Assembly (NCBI GenBank): GCA_902825845.1
Contig: CADECM010000046.1
Location: 3,673-35,852 of the forward strand
Reading direction: 5' to 3'
From: an uncultured beta proteobacterium
Lineage (GTDB): Bacteria > Pseudomonadota > Gammaproteobacteria > Burkholderiales > SG8-41
DNA length: 32,180 nucleotides
Shown here: in pieces, positions 1 through 8,439 of the stretch
Position numbering within the stretch: position 1 is the first letter of the stretch
Layout: every line of letters begins with the position of its first letter
Made by a program: the position numbers and the translations under genes
The notes under the pieces: model-generated
Told to the model about the DNA's origin: nothing
The model's database searches: none
Seen by the model: only the letters and a program-made list of their open reading frames with translations

Positions 1-155
1 GCAAGAAGCTGCCGGGGTGGGCGGCACGATGAACCGGACCTGTATGTTGCCGTGGCTGCGTGGTGAGAATCCTCGCACATCACATTCGTCGTCCCGGCCT
101 GCGCTGGAACGACGGTGTTGGTAACACATTACATCATCATTCCTTGAGGCACATC
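1..155. other. window edge and leader of first Bug gene, no gene called
   Basis: No complete gene is visible. The first 66 bases may hold the 3' end of an upstream gene, because all three plus frames reach a stop within about 140 bases, but none can be identified. Bases about 90-117 read like a decayed imperfect inverted repeat (cgtcgtcccgg / ctggaacgacgg), similar in look to the dispersed REP-like repeats common in betaproteobacteria. A GAGG ribosome-binding site at 146-149 precedes the GTG start at 156. Confidence 0.4.
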
Positions 156-1115
156 GTGAAATTCGCATTGCTCGCGCTACTGCTGTTGCACGCGCATGTC
201 ACTTATGCGCAGTCCTATCCCAGCCGCCCCATCCGCATGGTAGTACCGCAGCCGCCGGGCGGCACCATGGACACCGTCATGCGCGCGCTCGGCGAACAGT
301 TGTCGCGCCAGCTGGGCCAGCAATTCGTGATCGACAACCGCGGCGGCGCCAATGGCGTGATCGCGGGCGAGATCGTGGCCAAGGCGCCGCCCGACGGTTA
401 CACCATGATCTATACCTCCAATTCGCTGGCCAACAATCAGCTGGTGATGGAGAAACCGCCGTTCGATGTGCTGCGCGATTTCACGCCGGTGACGCAGGTG
501 GTGAAAATGCAGGGCTACTACGTGGTGATCAATCCGCAGGTGCCGGCGAAAACCATGAAGGACTTGATCGATCTGTCGAAAAGCGGCCGCATGCCGATTC
601 ACTTTGGCTCGGGCGGCGTCGGCAACAGCCAGCATCTGCTGGGCGAACTCATCAACAAGCGCGCTGGCACAAAATTCGTGCATGTGCCGTACAAGGGCTT
701 TGCGCCGGTGATCACTGCCGTGATCGGCGCGGAGATTCAACTGGCGTTCGCCTCGCCGCTGACCGTGATGCCGCATATCAAGGCGGGGCGCCTGCGGGCG
801 CTTGCCACCAGCGGCGCCAAACGCTGGCAGGTGCTGCCCGAGGTGCCGACCTTGTCCGAATCCGGCATGCCGGGTTTTGTCTACGACCCGGCGTGGCACG
901 CGATATTCGCGCCGGCGGGCCTGCCCACGGCGCACGCCGCGCGCCTGCACGACGAAGTGACGCGGGCGCTGACCGCGACCAAAATGCGCGCGACCATGGA
1001 GGCGGGCGGTCATCTGCCGATCGCCAGTGCACCCGCGGCGTTTCGAAGATTTCTTGAGACCTATCTCAGGGATATGGTGGTGCTGTCGAAGGAAGCCGGC
1101 GTCAAGCCGTTGTAG
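156..1115 (+). CDS. Bug-family TTT substrate-binding protein (1 of 7)
   Basis: A periplasmic binding protein of the Bug (TctC-like) family, which captures carboxylates for tripartite tricarboxylate transporters. I chose the GTG at 156 because GAGG lies 6 bases upstream and the protein then starts with a typical signal peptide (VKFALLALLLLHAHVTYAQ). An ATG-less upstream extension to 60 would add an arginine/histidine-rich stretch that no Bug protein has. Family signatures are visible: VPQPPGG near the mature N-terminus, IDNRGG, PPDGYT and HVPYKG. The length of 319 aa is normal. It is first of three tandem Bug genes in one direction and is followed after 31 bases by the next. The ligand cannot be deduced. 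No TctA/TctB membrane genes are adjacent, so it probably works with transporters encoded elsewhere. Confidence 0.9.
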   Translation: MKFALLALLLLHAHVTYAQSYPSRPIRMVVPQPPGGTMDTVMRALGEQLSRQLGQQFVIDNRGGANGVIAGEIVAKAPPDGYTMIYTSNSLANNQLVMEKPPFDVLRDFTPVTQVVKMQGYYVVINPQVPAKTMKDLIDLSKSGRMPIHFGSGGVGNSQHLLGELINKRAGTKFVHVPYKGFAPVITAVIGAEIQLAFASPLTVMPHIKAGRLRALATSGAKRWQVLPEVPTLSESGMPGFVYDPAWHAIFAPAGLPTAHAARLHDEVTRALTATKMRATMEAGGHLPIASAPAAFRRFLETYLRDMVVLSKEAGVKPL

Positions 1116-1146
1116 GCAATTCAAACTCAAAATGAATCGGGGAAAC

Positions 1147-2127
1147 ATGCAACAAAAAATTCGCTGGATGCTGCCGCTGGCGGCGTCCGTGGCAACGCTG
1201 GTCACCGTGCCGGCGGCGGCGCAGCAGCAGCGCTATCCCGCGCGGCCAATGCGCATCATCGTCAATTTCACGCCGGGCGGCGCGACCGATATTCTGGCGC
1301 GCCTGTTGAGCGCGCGCTTTCTCGCGGCGTGGGGCCAGCCGGCGCCGGTCGAGAACCGTCCTGGCGGCGCCGGCAACATCGGCGCGGAAATTGTGGCGAA
1401 AAGCGCCCCGGATGGCTACACGCTGCTGATGTCCACCGCCTCGACCGCGGTCAACGTGACGCTGATTCCGAAGATGCCGTACGATCTGCGCCGCGACCTG
1501 GTGCCGATAACGCAGGTGGCGTCGGCGCCGATCGTGGTCGTGGTGCATCCGTCCGTGCCGGCGCGCACCCTGCCGGAACTGCTAAAACTCGCCAAGTCGC
1601 GCAAGGATGCGTTGTCATTTGGATCCAACGGCACCGGCACCACCAGCCATTTGGCGGGTGAATATCTGCAGCAACTGTCCGGCGCGAAGTTTACGCACGT
1701 GCCGTTCAAGGGCGCCAGCGGCGCCATGCTGTCGCTGGTTGGCGGCCATACCGACATCGGCATGCCCGCGACCACCAGCGCGCGTCCGCACATCGCCACC
1801 GGTAAATTGCGCGGCCTCGCCGTCACCACGCTGCGCAAGTCGTCGGTGCTGCCCGATCTGCCGACGGTAGCGTCGTTTTATCCGGGGTTTGACATCGACA
1901 ACTGGTTTGCACTGTGGGCGCCCGCCAAAACGCCCGCCGCGATCATCAGCCAGTTGCAGGCAGAAGCGGTGAAGAGCCTGCAGCACGCGGACATGCAAGC
2001 CTTTTTCGCGCGCGAGGGCGCGGAGCCGGTGGGCAGTTCCTCGGCCGAGTTTGCCGCGCATATCGAACGCGAAATCGCCAAGTACGCAAAGATCATCAAG
2101 GCTTCCGGTGCACGCCCTGACGCATAA
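1147..2127 (+). CDS. Bug-family TTT substrate-binding protein (2 of 7)
   Basis: Periplasmic Bug receptor of 326 aa. The ATG at 1147 is preceded by GGGGAA at 1139-1144; a second ATG at 1132 in the same frame is possible but has no better ribosome-binding site. The signal peptide (MQQKIRWMLPLAASVATLVT...) ends near PAAAQ. Bug signatures follow in order: VNFTPGGATD, VENRPGGAG, APDGYTLL, HVPFKGASGAM and LPDLPTV. It is the middle gene of a tandem set and its stop codon lies four bases before the start of the next, so translation of the two is probably coupled. The three neighbours are clearly diverged from one another, which points to old duplications or separate ligand specificities rather than a recent tandem copy. 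Ligand unknown. Confidence 0.9.
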   Translation: MQQKIRWMLPLAASVATLVTVPAAAQQQRYPARPMRIIVNFTPGGATDILARLLSARFLAAWGQPAPVENRPGGAGNIGAEIVAKSAPDGYTLLMSTASTAVNVTLIPKMPYDLRRDLVPITQVASAPIVVVVHPSVPARTLPELLKLAKSRKDALSFGSNGTGTTSHLAGEYLQQLSGAKFTHVPFKGASGAMLSLVGGHTDIGMPATTSARPHIATGKLRGLAVTTLRKSSVLPDLPTVASFYPGFDIDNWFALWAPAKTPAAIISQLQAEAVKSLQHADMQAFFAREGAEPVGSSSAEFAAHIEREIAKYAKIIKASGARPDA

Positions 2128-2131
2128 ATAA

Positions 2132-3109
2132 ATGTTTAAAAACAGATACTTATGCGATTGTAGCGCGGCTGCGGTGTTGGCCCTTGCGGCCGCTTCGGTG
2201 TGCGCCGCGCAGCCCGCGTATCCGCTGCGGCCGCTGCGCATCGTCACCGGCTTTCCGCCGGGCGGCAACACCGACATCATCGCGCGCGCGATGGCGCAAA
2301 AACTCACCGAGCGCCTCGGCCAGCAGGTGATCGTCGAAAACCGTCCCGGCGCGGGCAGCATGATCGGCACGGATTACGTGGCCAAGGCCACGCCCGATGG
2401 CTACACCCTGCTGCTGGTGAGCGGCGCAGTCACCACGCAAGCGGCAGTGCTGAAAAAATTGCCATTCGATCCGCTGCGCGATTTTGCGTGGATCAGCAAC
2501 GCGGTGAGTTATCCGTTTGCAGTGATCGTCAAGCCCAATGCGCCGATGAAAAACATCGGCGAACTGATCGCCATCGCCAAAAAGTCGCCGGGCAAACTGA
2601 ACTACGCCTCGGTCGGCATCGGCTCGGTGCTGCATCTGGCGGCAGAGTTGTTCAACGTCATGGCCGGTGTCGACACCACGCACATCCCATACAAGGGCGG
2701 CGCAGAGCCGATGCTGGAGCTGCTCAGCGGGCGCATCGATCTGGTGTTCGAAACCCTCACCAGCGCCTTTCCGCACGTGCACAGCGGCAAAATCCGCGCG
2801 CTGGCGGTAACCTCGCTGCAACGCTCGCAGCAATTGCCCGATGTGCCGACCGTGGCGCAAACCCTGCCCGGCTATGAGGTGGGTTCGTTTTCTGGCTTCG
2901 CGGCCCCGCGCGCCACGCCGGCGGATCGCATTGCGCGCCTGAATGGCGAAATGCGGGCGATCCTTGCCCTGCCGGATATCCGCAAGCGCTTCACCGATCT
3001 GGGCGGCACCATTTCACCCACCACCCCGGACGAGTTCGGACGTCATGTGGCAAGCGAGATTGCCAAATGGCAAAAAATCGCGCGCGCCAAGAAAATCGAA
3101 ATCCAGTAG
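2132..3109 (+). CDS. Bug-family TTT substrate-binding protein (3 of 7)
   Basis: Periplasmic Bug receptor of 325 aa with TGFPPGGNTD, VENRPGAGSM, TPDGYTLLL and HIPYKGGAEPM. The start codon is unusual: the ATG at 2132 sits at the edge of a dispersed AT-rich 23-bp motif (2133-2155), so the first seven residues, MFKNRYL, are encoded by that motif. They give the positive charge of the signal peptide, which continues as a hydrophobic stretch to SVCAAQ. No Shine-Dalgarno sequence is visible. The upstream Bug gene stops four bases earlier (TAA, then ATAA, then ATG), so coupled translation is likely. No in-frame start after the motif would leave a complete signal peptide, so I keep this start despite its oddity. 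Ligand unknown. Confidence 0.88.
   Translation: MFKNRYLCDCSAAAVLALAAASVCAAQPAYPLRPLRIVTGFPPGGNTDIIARAMAQKLTERLGQQVIVENRPGAGSMIGTDYVAKATPDGYTLLLVSGAVTTQAAVLKKLPFDPLRDFAWISNAVSYPFAVIVKPNAPMKNIGELIAIAKKSPGKLNYASVGIGSVLHLAAELFNVMAGVDTTHIPYKGGAEPMLELLSGRIDLVFETLTSAFPHVHSGKIRALAVTSLQRSQQLPDVPTVAQTLPGYEVGSFSGFAAPRATPADRIARLNGEMRAILALPDIRKRFTDLGGTISPTTPDEFGRHVASEIAKWQKIARAKKIEIQ
2133..2155 (+). repeat. dispersed AT-rich motif, copy A
   Basis: One of seven copies of a 23-bp motif with core TAAAAWCARWTASTTAT. This copy overlaps the first codons of the third Bug gene and its core is identical to the copy at 20315-20337. Confidence 0.75.
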
Positions 3110-3141
3110 TTGCCGCGACTGTCCGCGACCCGGCCCTGATC

Positions 3142-3427
3142 ATGAACGCGCCGCCCAGAGTTTTCATTGCCTCGTTATCCGAGCAACTCGCCGCCGCGCG
3201 GCGCATCGAGGCTGCGCTGCAGGCGCCGGGACAATGGACGGTGGACGTATGGCCGGAGCAGTTTTTTCGATACCAACTTTGCGCATATCGCGCAGGGCGC
3301 GCCGACACGCGTCAAGCATTTTCGCATCTATCGCTGCAGTGCCGGGGACGAACAGATCATGCAGCAGCCGAATCCCGCGTCTTCGGAGGCGCTGATCAAG
3401 GTGCGCATTGCGTCGTTGAGCGCATGA
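3142..3427 (+). pseudogene. frameshifted remnant, N-terminus TIR-like nucleotide-binding (tentative)
   Basis: An ATG at 3142 opens a reading frame that begins PPRVFIASLSEQLAAARRIE and continues to TVDVWPEQFF. This pattern (a beta strand VFIAS with Ser, a helix, then V-x-V-W) resembles the start of the TIR-like predicted nucleotide-binding domain PF10137 found in some anti-phage effectors. At a run of six T (3262-3267) the sensible coding moves by one frame: dropping one T gives FFDTNFAHIAQG and a stop at 3425-3427, about 94 aa in total. A full PF10137 domain is longer, so even the repaired gene is a fragment. The homopolymer shift may be real decay or an assembly error. The family assignment rests on about 40 residues and is weak; the C-terminal half is not recognised. 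Confidence 0.4.
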
Positions 3428-3479
3428 ATCCCGCCCCTGCATGCGATCATTCGCAAACCATTTTTCCGCGCTACAGCAA

Positions 3480-4487
3480 ATGAAATTCGGACTATTTGGT
3501 GGGGCGCAGGCCGTTTCGGCCAGTGGCGTGGTCGGCCAGGGCTTCAAGGACTGCATCGAATACAACGTCGAGGCCGACGCGCTGGGCTATCACAGCACCT
3601 TCATGGTGGAGCACCACTTCACCGGCTGGACGCAATTGTCGGCGACGCTCAATCTGCTGACGTGGCTTGCCGCCCGCACGCAACACATCCGCGTCGGCAC
3701 CGCGGTGATGGTGCTGCCGTGGCATAACCCGGTGCTGCTCGCCGAGCAGGCGGCGACACTCGACCTGCTGTCGGAGGGGCGTCTGGATCTGGGCATCGGC
3801 AAGGGCTATCGCTACACCGAATTCAACGGCTTTTGCGTGCCGGCGTCGGAGGCCGAGGCGCGCTTTGACGAAACGCTCGACGTGCTGATCAAGGCCTGGA
3901 CGCGCAACGAACGCTTTTCGCACCACGGGCGCTTCTGGCATTTCGAGAACATCGTGGTCGAACCACCGAGCGCGCAACAGCCGCATCCGCCGCTGTGGAT
4001 GGCGGCGGGCAGCGACGAATCCATTCGCAAGGTGGCGGCGCGAGGGTGCAACCTGCTGCTCGATCAGTACGCGCTGCCCGACGTGATCGCGCATCGCATT
4101 GCGCTCTACAAGTCGGAGGTGGAGGCCCGCGGCCGCACGTACGACCCCATGAACGTGGCGCTGGCTCGCGATGTCTACATTGCACGCGACGAAGCCGACA
4201 AGCAGGCCGCGCTGGAACGCAGCGCGCGCCAGCGCCAGCGCATCATTGACGTGGCGCGCGCGCCGGGTCAGAGCGGCGGCTCGCATGTGCTGGCCTACGC
4301 CGACTCCGCCAGCGGCAACGAAGCGGCGGCGCTCTACGGCAGTCCGGACGAGATTGCGCGCAAGCTGGAGGCGCTTCACGCCGCGGGCGTTCGCTATGTG
4401 CTTGCCAGCATGGGCGGTGCCTCGCGCGACAGTCTGCGCGGTTTCGCGCGGGAGATCGTGCCGGCGTTTGCCGGGCGCCGCGGATGA
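3480..4487 (+). CDS. LLM-class (luciferase-like) flavin-dependent oxidoreductase
   Basis: A bacterial-luciferase-like TIM-barrel monooxygenase of 335 aa, expected to use FMNH2 and oxygen on an unknown organic substrate. The start at 3480 gives MKFGLFGGAQ, matching the start of the paralog at 24813-25862 (MKFGIFGGAR). The two share long identical blocks: VEHHFTG, VLPWHNPVLLAEQ, LLSEGR/VLSGGR followed by DLGIG, FENIVVEP/YENIVVEP and QPHPP/RPHPP. An ATG at 3441 would add 13 unconserved residues. No good ribosome-binding site is visible. No flavin reductase is adjacent; the one at 24260-24802 could serve both. It follows the frameshifted remnant and converges with lapD with only nine bases between. 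Substrate unknown. Confidence 0.85.
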   Translation: MKFGLFGGAQAVSASGVVGQGFKDCIEYNVEADALGYHSTFMVEHHFTGWTQLSATLNLLTWLAARTQHIRVGTAVMVLPWHNPVLLAEQAATLDLLSEGRLDLGIGKGYRYTEFNGFCVPASEAEARFDETLDVLIKAWTRNERFSHHGRFWHFENIVVEPPSAQQPHPPLWMAAGSDESIRKVAARGCNLLLDQYALPDVIAHRIALYKSEVEARGRTYDPMNVALARDVYIARDEADKQAALERSARQRQRIIDVARAPGQSGGSHVLAYADSASGNEAAALYGSPDEIARKLEALHAAGVRYVLASMGGASRDSLRGFAREIVPAFAGRRG

Positions 4488-4496
4488 TTCCGCCGT

Positions 4497-6461
4497 CTAT
4501 TCCGGTCGCCCGATGAAATAGCCCTGCGCGCCGTCCACCATCAGGCTCTTGACGACATTGAGTTCCGCTTCCGACTCGATGTATTCGATGATCACCTTGA
4601 TGCCGAGTCCGTGCGCGATGCCCACCAGCGCCTGAATGAAAAACTGCTTGTCGGTGGACTCAACCACGCCGCGCGTGTAGCCGCCGTCGATCTTGATGTA
4701 ATCCACCTCCATGCCGCGCAGAATCCCCAGCGTCGACGTGTTCTGGCCGAAGCGGTCGATGGACAGCCGTACGCCGGTCTGGCGCAGGCGGTTGAGTACC
4801 GCCTTGACCGTGTCCAGATGACTTACCAGCGCGTGTTCAGGCACCTCGATGATGATGTGCCGGGCGACCTCGCGCCGCGCGTTGAGAGCGGCAAACAGCC
4901 AGTCGACAAATGACGCGTCGAGCACCGATTCCAGCGACAGATTCAGCGCGGCTGCGCCGCCTTTGACCGGCCCGTAGGCCGCAATGCGCTGGATCAGTTT
5001 TTCGGTCACCACCTTGTCCACCAGCTGCAGCGCGCCGAGGCGCCGCGCGGTGGCGATGAACGCGCCCGCACGCACCACGGTGCCATCCGAGGCCAGAATA
5101 CGAATGCTGGCTTCACACGCGTAATGCCACGGCGCATTGGCGGCCTGGCAGGCGATCACCGGCTGGTACTGCAGCACCACGCGTTCCTGCGGCAGGCCCA
5201 CTTTGAACAGACCGTTGATCTCAACGGCCATGGCGGTGTACTGCTCGCTTTGTGCCTCCAGTTGCAGATGCCAGGCCGGCGTGCCACGTGCCTGTGCCAC
5301 GGCCAGTGCCTGTGCCGCCGTGCTCATCACTTTGCCGAAGCTGGCGTCCTCGTGGTAGCGGTAATAGGCGAACCCGGCGTGCGACATGACGCTGTGCTCG
5401 GTGCGTGGCATGCCTTCCAATTCGCTGAAGGCGTGCATCAGTGCGTCGCCCAGCTTGGGCACGTCCGTGTCGGCAATGTCGGGCACCACCAGCGCGAATT
5501 CCGGGCCATCGAGTTTTGCGGCCAGCGAGCCGCTGTAGCCCTTGCAGGTCTCCTGTAACAATACGGCGGCGCGCTTGAGCAGCGTATCGCCGGCGGCGCG
5601 GCCCTCGCGCTGGTTGTACTCGGTGAAGCCGTGAATGCGCACCACGCCGACCACGCCGCTGTCGAGCTTTAGCGGCTCGCCGATCAGGTGCGTGAGCTGC
5701 TCGTTGAAATCATTGCGGTTCATCAGCCCGGTGACCTCATCCACGTACGCTTTCCTGCGCATGCGGTCGGCGAGTTCGGTTTGCTCTTTGAGCATGCCTT
5801 CCACCGAATGGCACATGGAATTGAGCGCGATCGAGATGCGGTGCAGCTCGCGCGCCCACGGCAGTTTGTCGAGGATGGTGAATTTGCGTTTTGCGATGTC
5901 GCCAGCCTGCCGCTCCATGTCGTCGAGCGGGCGCAGCGCAAGCCGCAGCACGAACACCACTGCCAGCAGCGACACGACGGCGATCGCCAGCAGCACCCAG
6001 AACGAGCGCTTGGCGATGTCCCACATTTCCTGGTAGGCGTGTCCCGGGTGACTTTCGACCTCGACCATGCCCGCCTTGCGCCAGCCGTCCATCACCACGG
6101 CGCTCATGCGCGGCGTGGGCAGGGTAAAGGCGGTCATGAACCAGCCCGGCACGCCTTCCGCGGCGATATCCACATGCTTCCTGAAGATCGGCGCGCCGCC
6201 GTTCACCTTGCTCACCTGAATCTCGCTGAAGTAGCCGCGGTCGAAAATGGCGCTGGTCATCAGTTCGATGGTGACCGGATCGTTGAAGCTCCTGCTCTGC
6301 GTGATCGACAGGCCGAGGGAGGTGGCGGTGTCCTGCGCATGCGCCTGCATCGAACGGCGCAGGTAGTCGCGCGTGCTGCTGACGACGGTGTAGAGGGTGG
6401 CGACAAACACGATGACCCACAACAACGTGATCAAAAACACCAACAATCTGGAGAGTTTCAT
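4497..6461 (-). CDS. lapD: LapD-like c-di-GMP receptor (HAMP, degenerate GGDEF and EAL)
   Basis: An inner-membrane receptor of 654 aa that binds c-di-GMP inside the cell and sequesters the periplasmic protease LapG outside. Order of parts: TM helix about 5-27, periplasmic domain about 28-150 of the LapD/MoxY type, TM helix about 154-176, HAMP about 176-228, GGDEF-like 235-400 and EAL-like 410-654. Both enzymatic signatures are broken: the GGDEF site reads LDGPEF (317-322), EAL reads EAS (450-452) and DDFG reads DRFG (569-572), so it should be a receptor, not an enzyme. Trp107 in GVPGWF is a candidate for the conserved tryptophan through which LapD grips LapG. The start has GGGG about 6 bases upstream. 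It lies directly downstream of lapG on the same strand, 51 bases away, the usual arrangement. Confidence 0.9.
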   Translation of the reverse strand: MKLSRLLVFLITLLWVIVFVATLYTVVSSTRDYLRRSMQAHAQDTATSLGLSITQSRSFNDPVTIELMTSAIFDRGYFSEIQVSKVNGGAPIFRKHVDIAAEGVPGWFMTAFTLPTPRMSAVVMDGWRKAGMVEVESHPGHAYQEMWDIAKRSFWVLLAIAVVSLLAVVFVLRLALRPLDDMERQAGDIAKRKFTILDKLPWARELHRISIALNSMCHSVEGMLKEQTELADRMRRKAYVDEVTGLMNRNDFNEQLTHLIGEPLKLDSGVVGVVRIHGFTEYNQREGRAAGDTLLKRAAVLLQETCKGYSGSLAAKLDGPEFALVVPDIADTDVPKLGDALMHAFSELEGMPRTEHSVMSHAGFAYYRYHEDASFGKVMSTAAQALAVAQARGTPAWHLQLEAQSEQYTAMAVEINGLFKVGLPQERVVLQYQPVIACQAANAPWHYACEASIRILASDGTVVRAGAFIATARRLGALQLVDKVVTEKLIQRIAAYGPVKGGAAALNLSLESVLDASFVDWLFAALNARREVARHIIIEVPEHALVSHLDTVKAVLNRLRQTGVRLSIDRFGQNTSTLGILRGMEVDYIKIDGGYTRGVVESTDKQFFIQALVGIAHGLGIKVIIEYIESEAELNVVKSLMVDGAQGYFIGRPE

Positions 6462-6485
6462 GTGTTGCCCCGCTATTTTAAATCT

Positions 6486-6508
6486 TGTTTAAAAACATAT
6501 GCTTAAGT
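6486..6508 (+). repeat. dispersed AT-rich motif, copy B
   Basis: The 23-bp motif lies between lapG and lapD, in the opposite orientation to both genes. It begins TGTTTAAAAACA like copies A and E, then deviates (TATGCTTAAGT). It may include promoter-like sequence, but nothing definite can be called. Confidence 0.7.
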
Positions 6509-6512
6509 AAGT

Positions 6513-7202
6513 TCATCGCGTGCTGCGCATGCGCGACTGCAAATCCCGCCAATGACCGATGCGGTCTGAACTGCCGACCGATTGGCCGCGGCCCGTTTGC
6601 TCCTTGGCGAGCCACAGCCCCGAGCCGTTAAAACTGTAGACCGGCAGCAGATCGTTGCGCGCCGAGGCCGGCTGTATGGTCTTGTTGATATTGTCCAGAA
6701 TCAGCGGCTCCGCGTCCGGCGTCTCAAAATAAGCCAGCACCATGTGCGCATCGTTATAGATGCGCAGTTCCTTGACGTAGGTGATCTGCAGCTTCTCGTC
6801 CGGCACGCCGAGCGCGCGCAGCGTGAAATACTTGGCGATCGAAAAATCCTCGCAATCGCCGCCGTTGGTCGACAGGAACTCGACCGGTGAAGCCCAGTAA
6901 TCCACTTTGCCCCAGTGTGCCGTGTCGCTGATGAACGGCGTGAGATTCATGAAGTCGTTGACCAGATCCAGCTTCTGGCGGGTACTGAGCAGGCGGTTTT
7001 TCGGATTGTTCACCAGGCTGCGCCAGCCGCTCAGGCGTTCTTTGGCCACTGCGCCGAACTGTTGCGCGAGTCGCGCGATCTGCGCGTCGGAGACGGTGGC
7101 GATCTCCTGCGCGTACGCCAATGCGGCCAGCCCGATGGCCAACGACGGCAGCAACCGGGCCAGCCACGGGATCAGTCTGCGGATTATTCGTTTGGGGTTC
7201 AC
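6513..7202 (-). CDS. lapG: LapG-like calcium-dependent periplasmic cysteine protease
   Basis: A bacterial transglutaminase-like cysteine protease (PF06035) of 229 aa that in Pseudomonas cleaves the N-terminus of the giant adhesin LapA and frees cells from biofilms. The N-terminus has arginines then a hydrophobic signal segment ending near ALAYAQ. The catalytic triad is clear: Cys117 in GGDCEDF, His153 in NDAHMVL and Asp170 in ILDNI. The spacing of 36 and 17 residues is close to that of Pseudomonas LapG, and the Asp-Cys-Glu trio (116-118) matches its calcium-binding acidic residues. The start is GTG at 7202 with no strong ribosome-binding site. lapD follows at once. No LapA-like adhesin or type I secretion gene is in the window, so the target lies elsewhere. 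Confidence 0.92.
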   Translation of the reverse strand: MNPKRIIRRLIPWLARLLPSLAIGLAALAYAQEIATVSDAQIARLAQQFGAVAKERLSGWRSLVNNPKNRLLSTRQKLDLVNDFMNLTPFISDTAHWGKVDYWASPVEFLSTNGGDCEDFSIAKYFTLRALGVPDEKLQITYVKELRIYNDAHMVLAYFETPDAEPLILDNINKTIQPASARNDLLPVYSFNGSGLWLAKEQTGRGQSVGSSDRIGHWRDLQSRMRSTR

Positions 7203-7403
7203 GGCGCGGACGCATTATCCAGCAAAACCCGGCACGCCGTGAACGAGGCGCCGTGCTTAATTCACGCTGCTGTGCGAAACACCGTGTCCGCGCGTGACAG
7301 GGTAACGATCCGGTGTGGTGTCGGCACCACAATGGCAGCGGTGGAACCTCGCCCGGCGCGGGAGATGCTGCCTTTCTAACCGTTCACGCCGCTGGCTTAA
7401 AAC

Positions 7404-8396
7404 CTAAATCTTGAACGCCTCCAGCGTCTCCGGCGCAAACAGGTCCTTCGCCTCCAGCCGCCGTTTCGACAGTCCCTGCTCATGGTGATAGCGCAGGAAG
7501 GTTTCCAGCGTGGCCTTGTTGGCTTCGTAGCCGTACGGCCACCAGTCGTCGCCCATATTGCGCTTGAGCCATTCCACCTCGGCGATCATCCACGGCAGCA
7601 TGTTGCGCAGCGCCGCGGTTTCGAACATTTCCTGATAGCAGATGCGCTGCGCCTCGGCAAAGGCCTTATAGAGTTCCATCGCGATCCAGCGGTTCTTTTC
7701 GTAGACCTCGCGGCGGATGGCGATGGTGTGCATGATCGGGAACATGCGCGTCTTCTTGTAGTACGCGCGTTCCACGTCGACGTAATCCTCGAACAGGCGT
7801 TTCACCTTGTCCGGCTGGGTATGCAGGGTGGAGGGCATGCGCGGACTGTGCAGGGCATCGATCTCGCCGCTGGCGAGCATCTGCGACAGCGTCTTGCCGG
7901 CGGGGATCGGGTTGAGTTTGATGTGCGGCGGCAGATCGAGCTTCAGCTTTTCGTCGCGGCCCGGGGTTTCCTGACCGCCGGTCCAGTGCTCGCAGTCGGT
8001 GATTTTCACGCCGTATTCGTCCTGCATGATGCCGCGGCTCCACACCGGCGCGGTCATCTGGTATTCAGGTGAGGCGACTTTCTTGCCGATCAGGTCTTTG
8101 GGTTCGCGTATGCCGCTGGCCGCAGAAATGAACGTGCACGAGTGTCGAAACATGCGCGAGGGAAACACCGGAATCGCGATGAACGGCTGCGGATCGCGAA
8201 ACAGCGACACGGTGTACGACGACAGCGACAGCTCGGCGACATCGAACTCCTGATAGCGCAGCATGCGAAAAAACGTTTCCTCGACGATGTGATCGAGAAA
8301 ATTCAGTTCGATGCCGTGCGGCTGCACGCGGCCGTCGGCCAGCGCGCGCATGCGGTCATAGTTCCAGCAGGAGAGGGCGAGGCGGAGTTTGGGCAT
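7404..8396 (-). CDS. 4,5-dihydroxyphthalate decarboxylase-like protein (NMT1/periplasmic-binding fold)
   Basis: A 330-aa protein of the family that contains the phthalate-pathway 4,5-dihydroxyphthalate decarboxylase (Pht5) and is often annotated as an ABC substrate-binding protein. It begins MPKLRLALSCWNYDRMRAL with no signal peptide, so it should be cytoplasmic; this favours an enzyme over a transport receptor. Recognisable blocks are GIELNFLDHIVEETFFRML, FDVAELSLSSY, IPVFPSRMFRHSC and GKKVASPEYQMTAPVW. The first and third are typical of the Pht5 group. The reaction in known members is removal of CO2 from 4,5-dihydroxyphthalate to give protocatechuate, which would feed the PcaHG enzyme at 17574-18844. 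The exact substrate here is inference. It is a single gene with a dispersed motif (copy C) just upstream. Confidence 0.7.
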   Translation of the reverse strand: MPKLRLALSCWNYDRMRALADGRVQPHGIELNFLDHIVEETFFRMLRYQEFDVAELSLSSYTVSLFRDPQPFIAIPVFPSRMFRHSCTFISAASGIREPKDLIGKKVASPEYQMTAPVWSRGIMQDEYGVKITDCEHWTGGQETPGRDEKLKLDLPPHIKLNPIPAGKTLSQMLASGEIDALHSPRMPSTLHTQPDKVKRLFEDYVDVERAYYKKTRMFPIMHTIAIRREVYEKNRWIAMELYKAFAEAQRICYQEMFETAALRNMLPWMIAEVEWLKRNMGDDWWPYGYEANKATLETFLRYHHEQGLSKRRLEAKDLFAPETLEAFKI

Positions 8397-8416
8397 GTGG
8401 GATTGGCTTTTTCAAT

Positions 8417-8439
8417 TCAATAAAATCAGATAGTTATGT
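8417..8439 (+). repeat. dispersed AT-rich motif, copy C
   Basis: Copy with core TAAAATCAGATAGTTAT, located 20 bases upstream of the start of the decarboxylase-like gene and opposite in orientation to it. It falls where a ribosome-binding site and promoter region would be expected, within a short A+T-rich stretch. Confidence 0.75.

Noticed and set aside
3269..3427. Resemblance of TRVKHFRIYR and ALIKVR to the N-terminal part of succinate dehydrogenase iron-sulfur subunit
   Set aside because: Only short pieces match, their spacing is wrong and no Cys clusters follow; probably chance.
5688..6506. A 272-codon plus-strand frame opposite lapD, and similar long frames opposite the Bug and LLM genes
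   Set aside because: Shadow frames caused by high GC; the other strand carries recognised proteins.
7404..8396. Periplasmic ABC transporter receptor
   Set aside because: No signal peptide and no permease or ATPase nearby; the best pattern match is the decarboxylase group.
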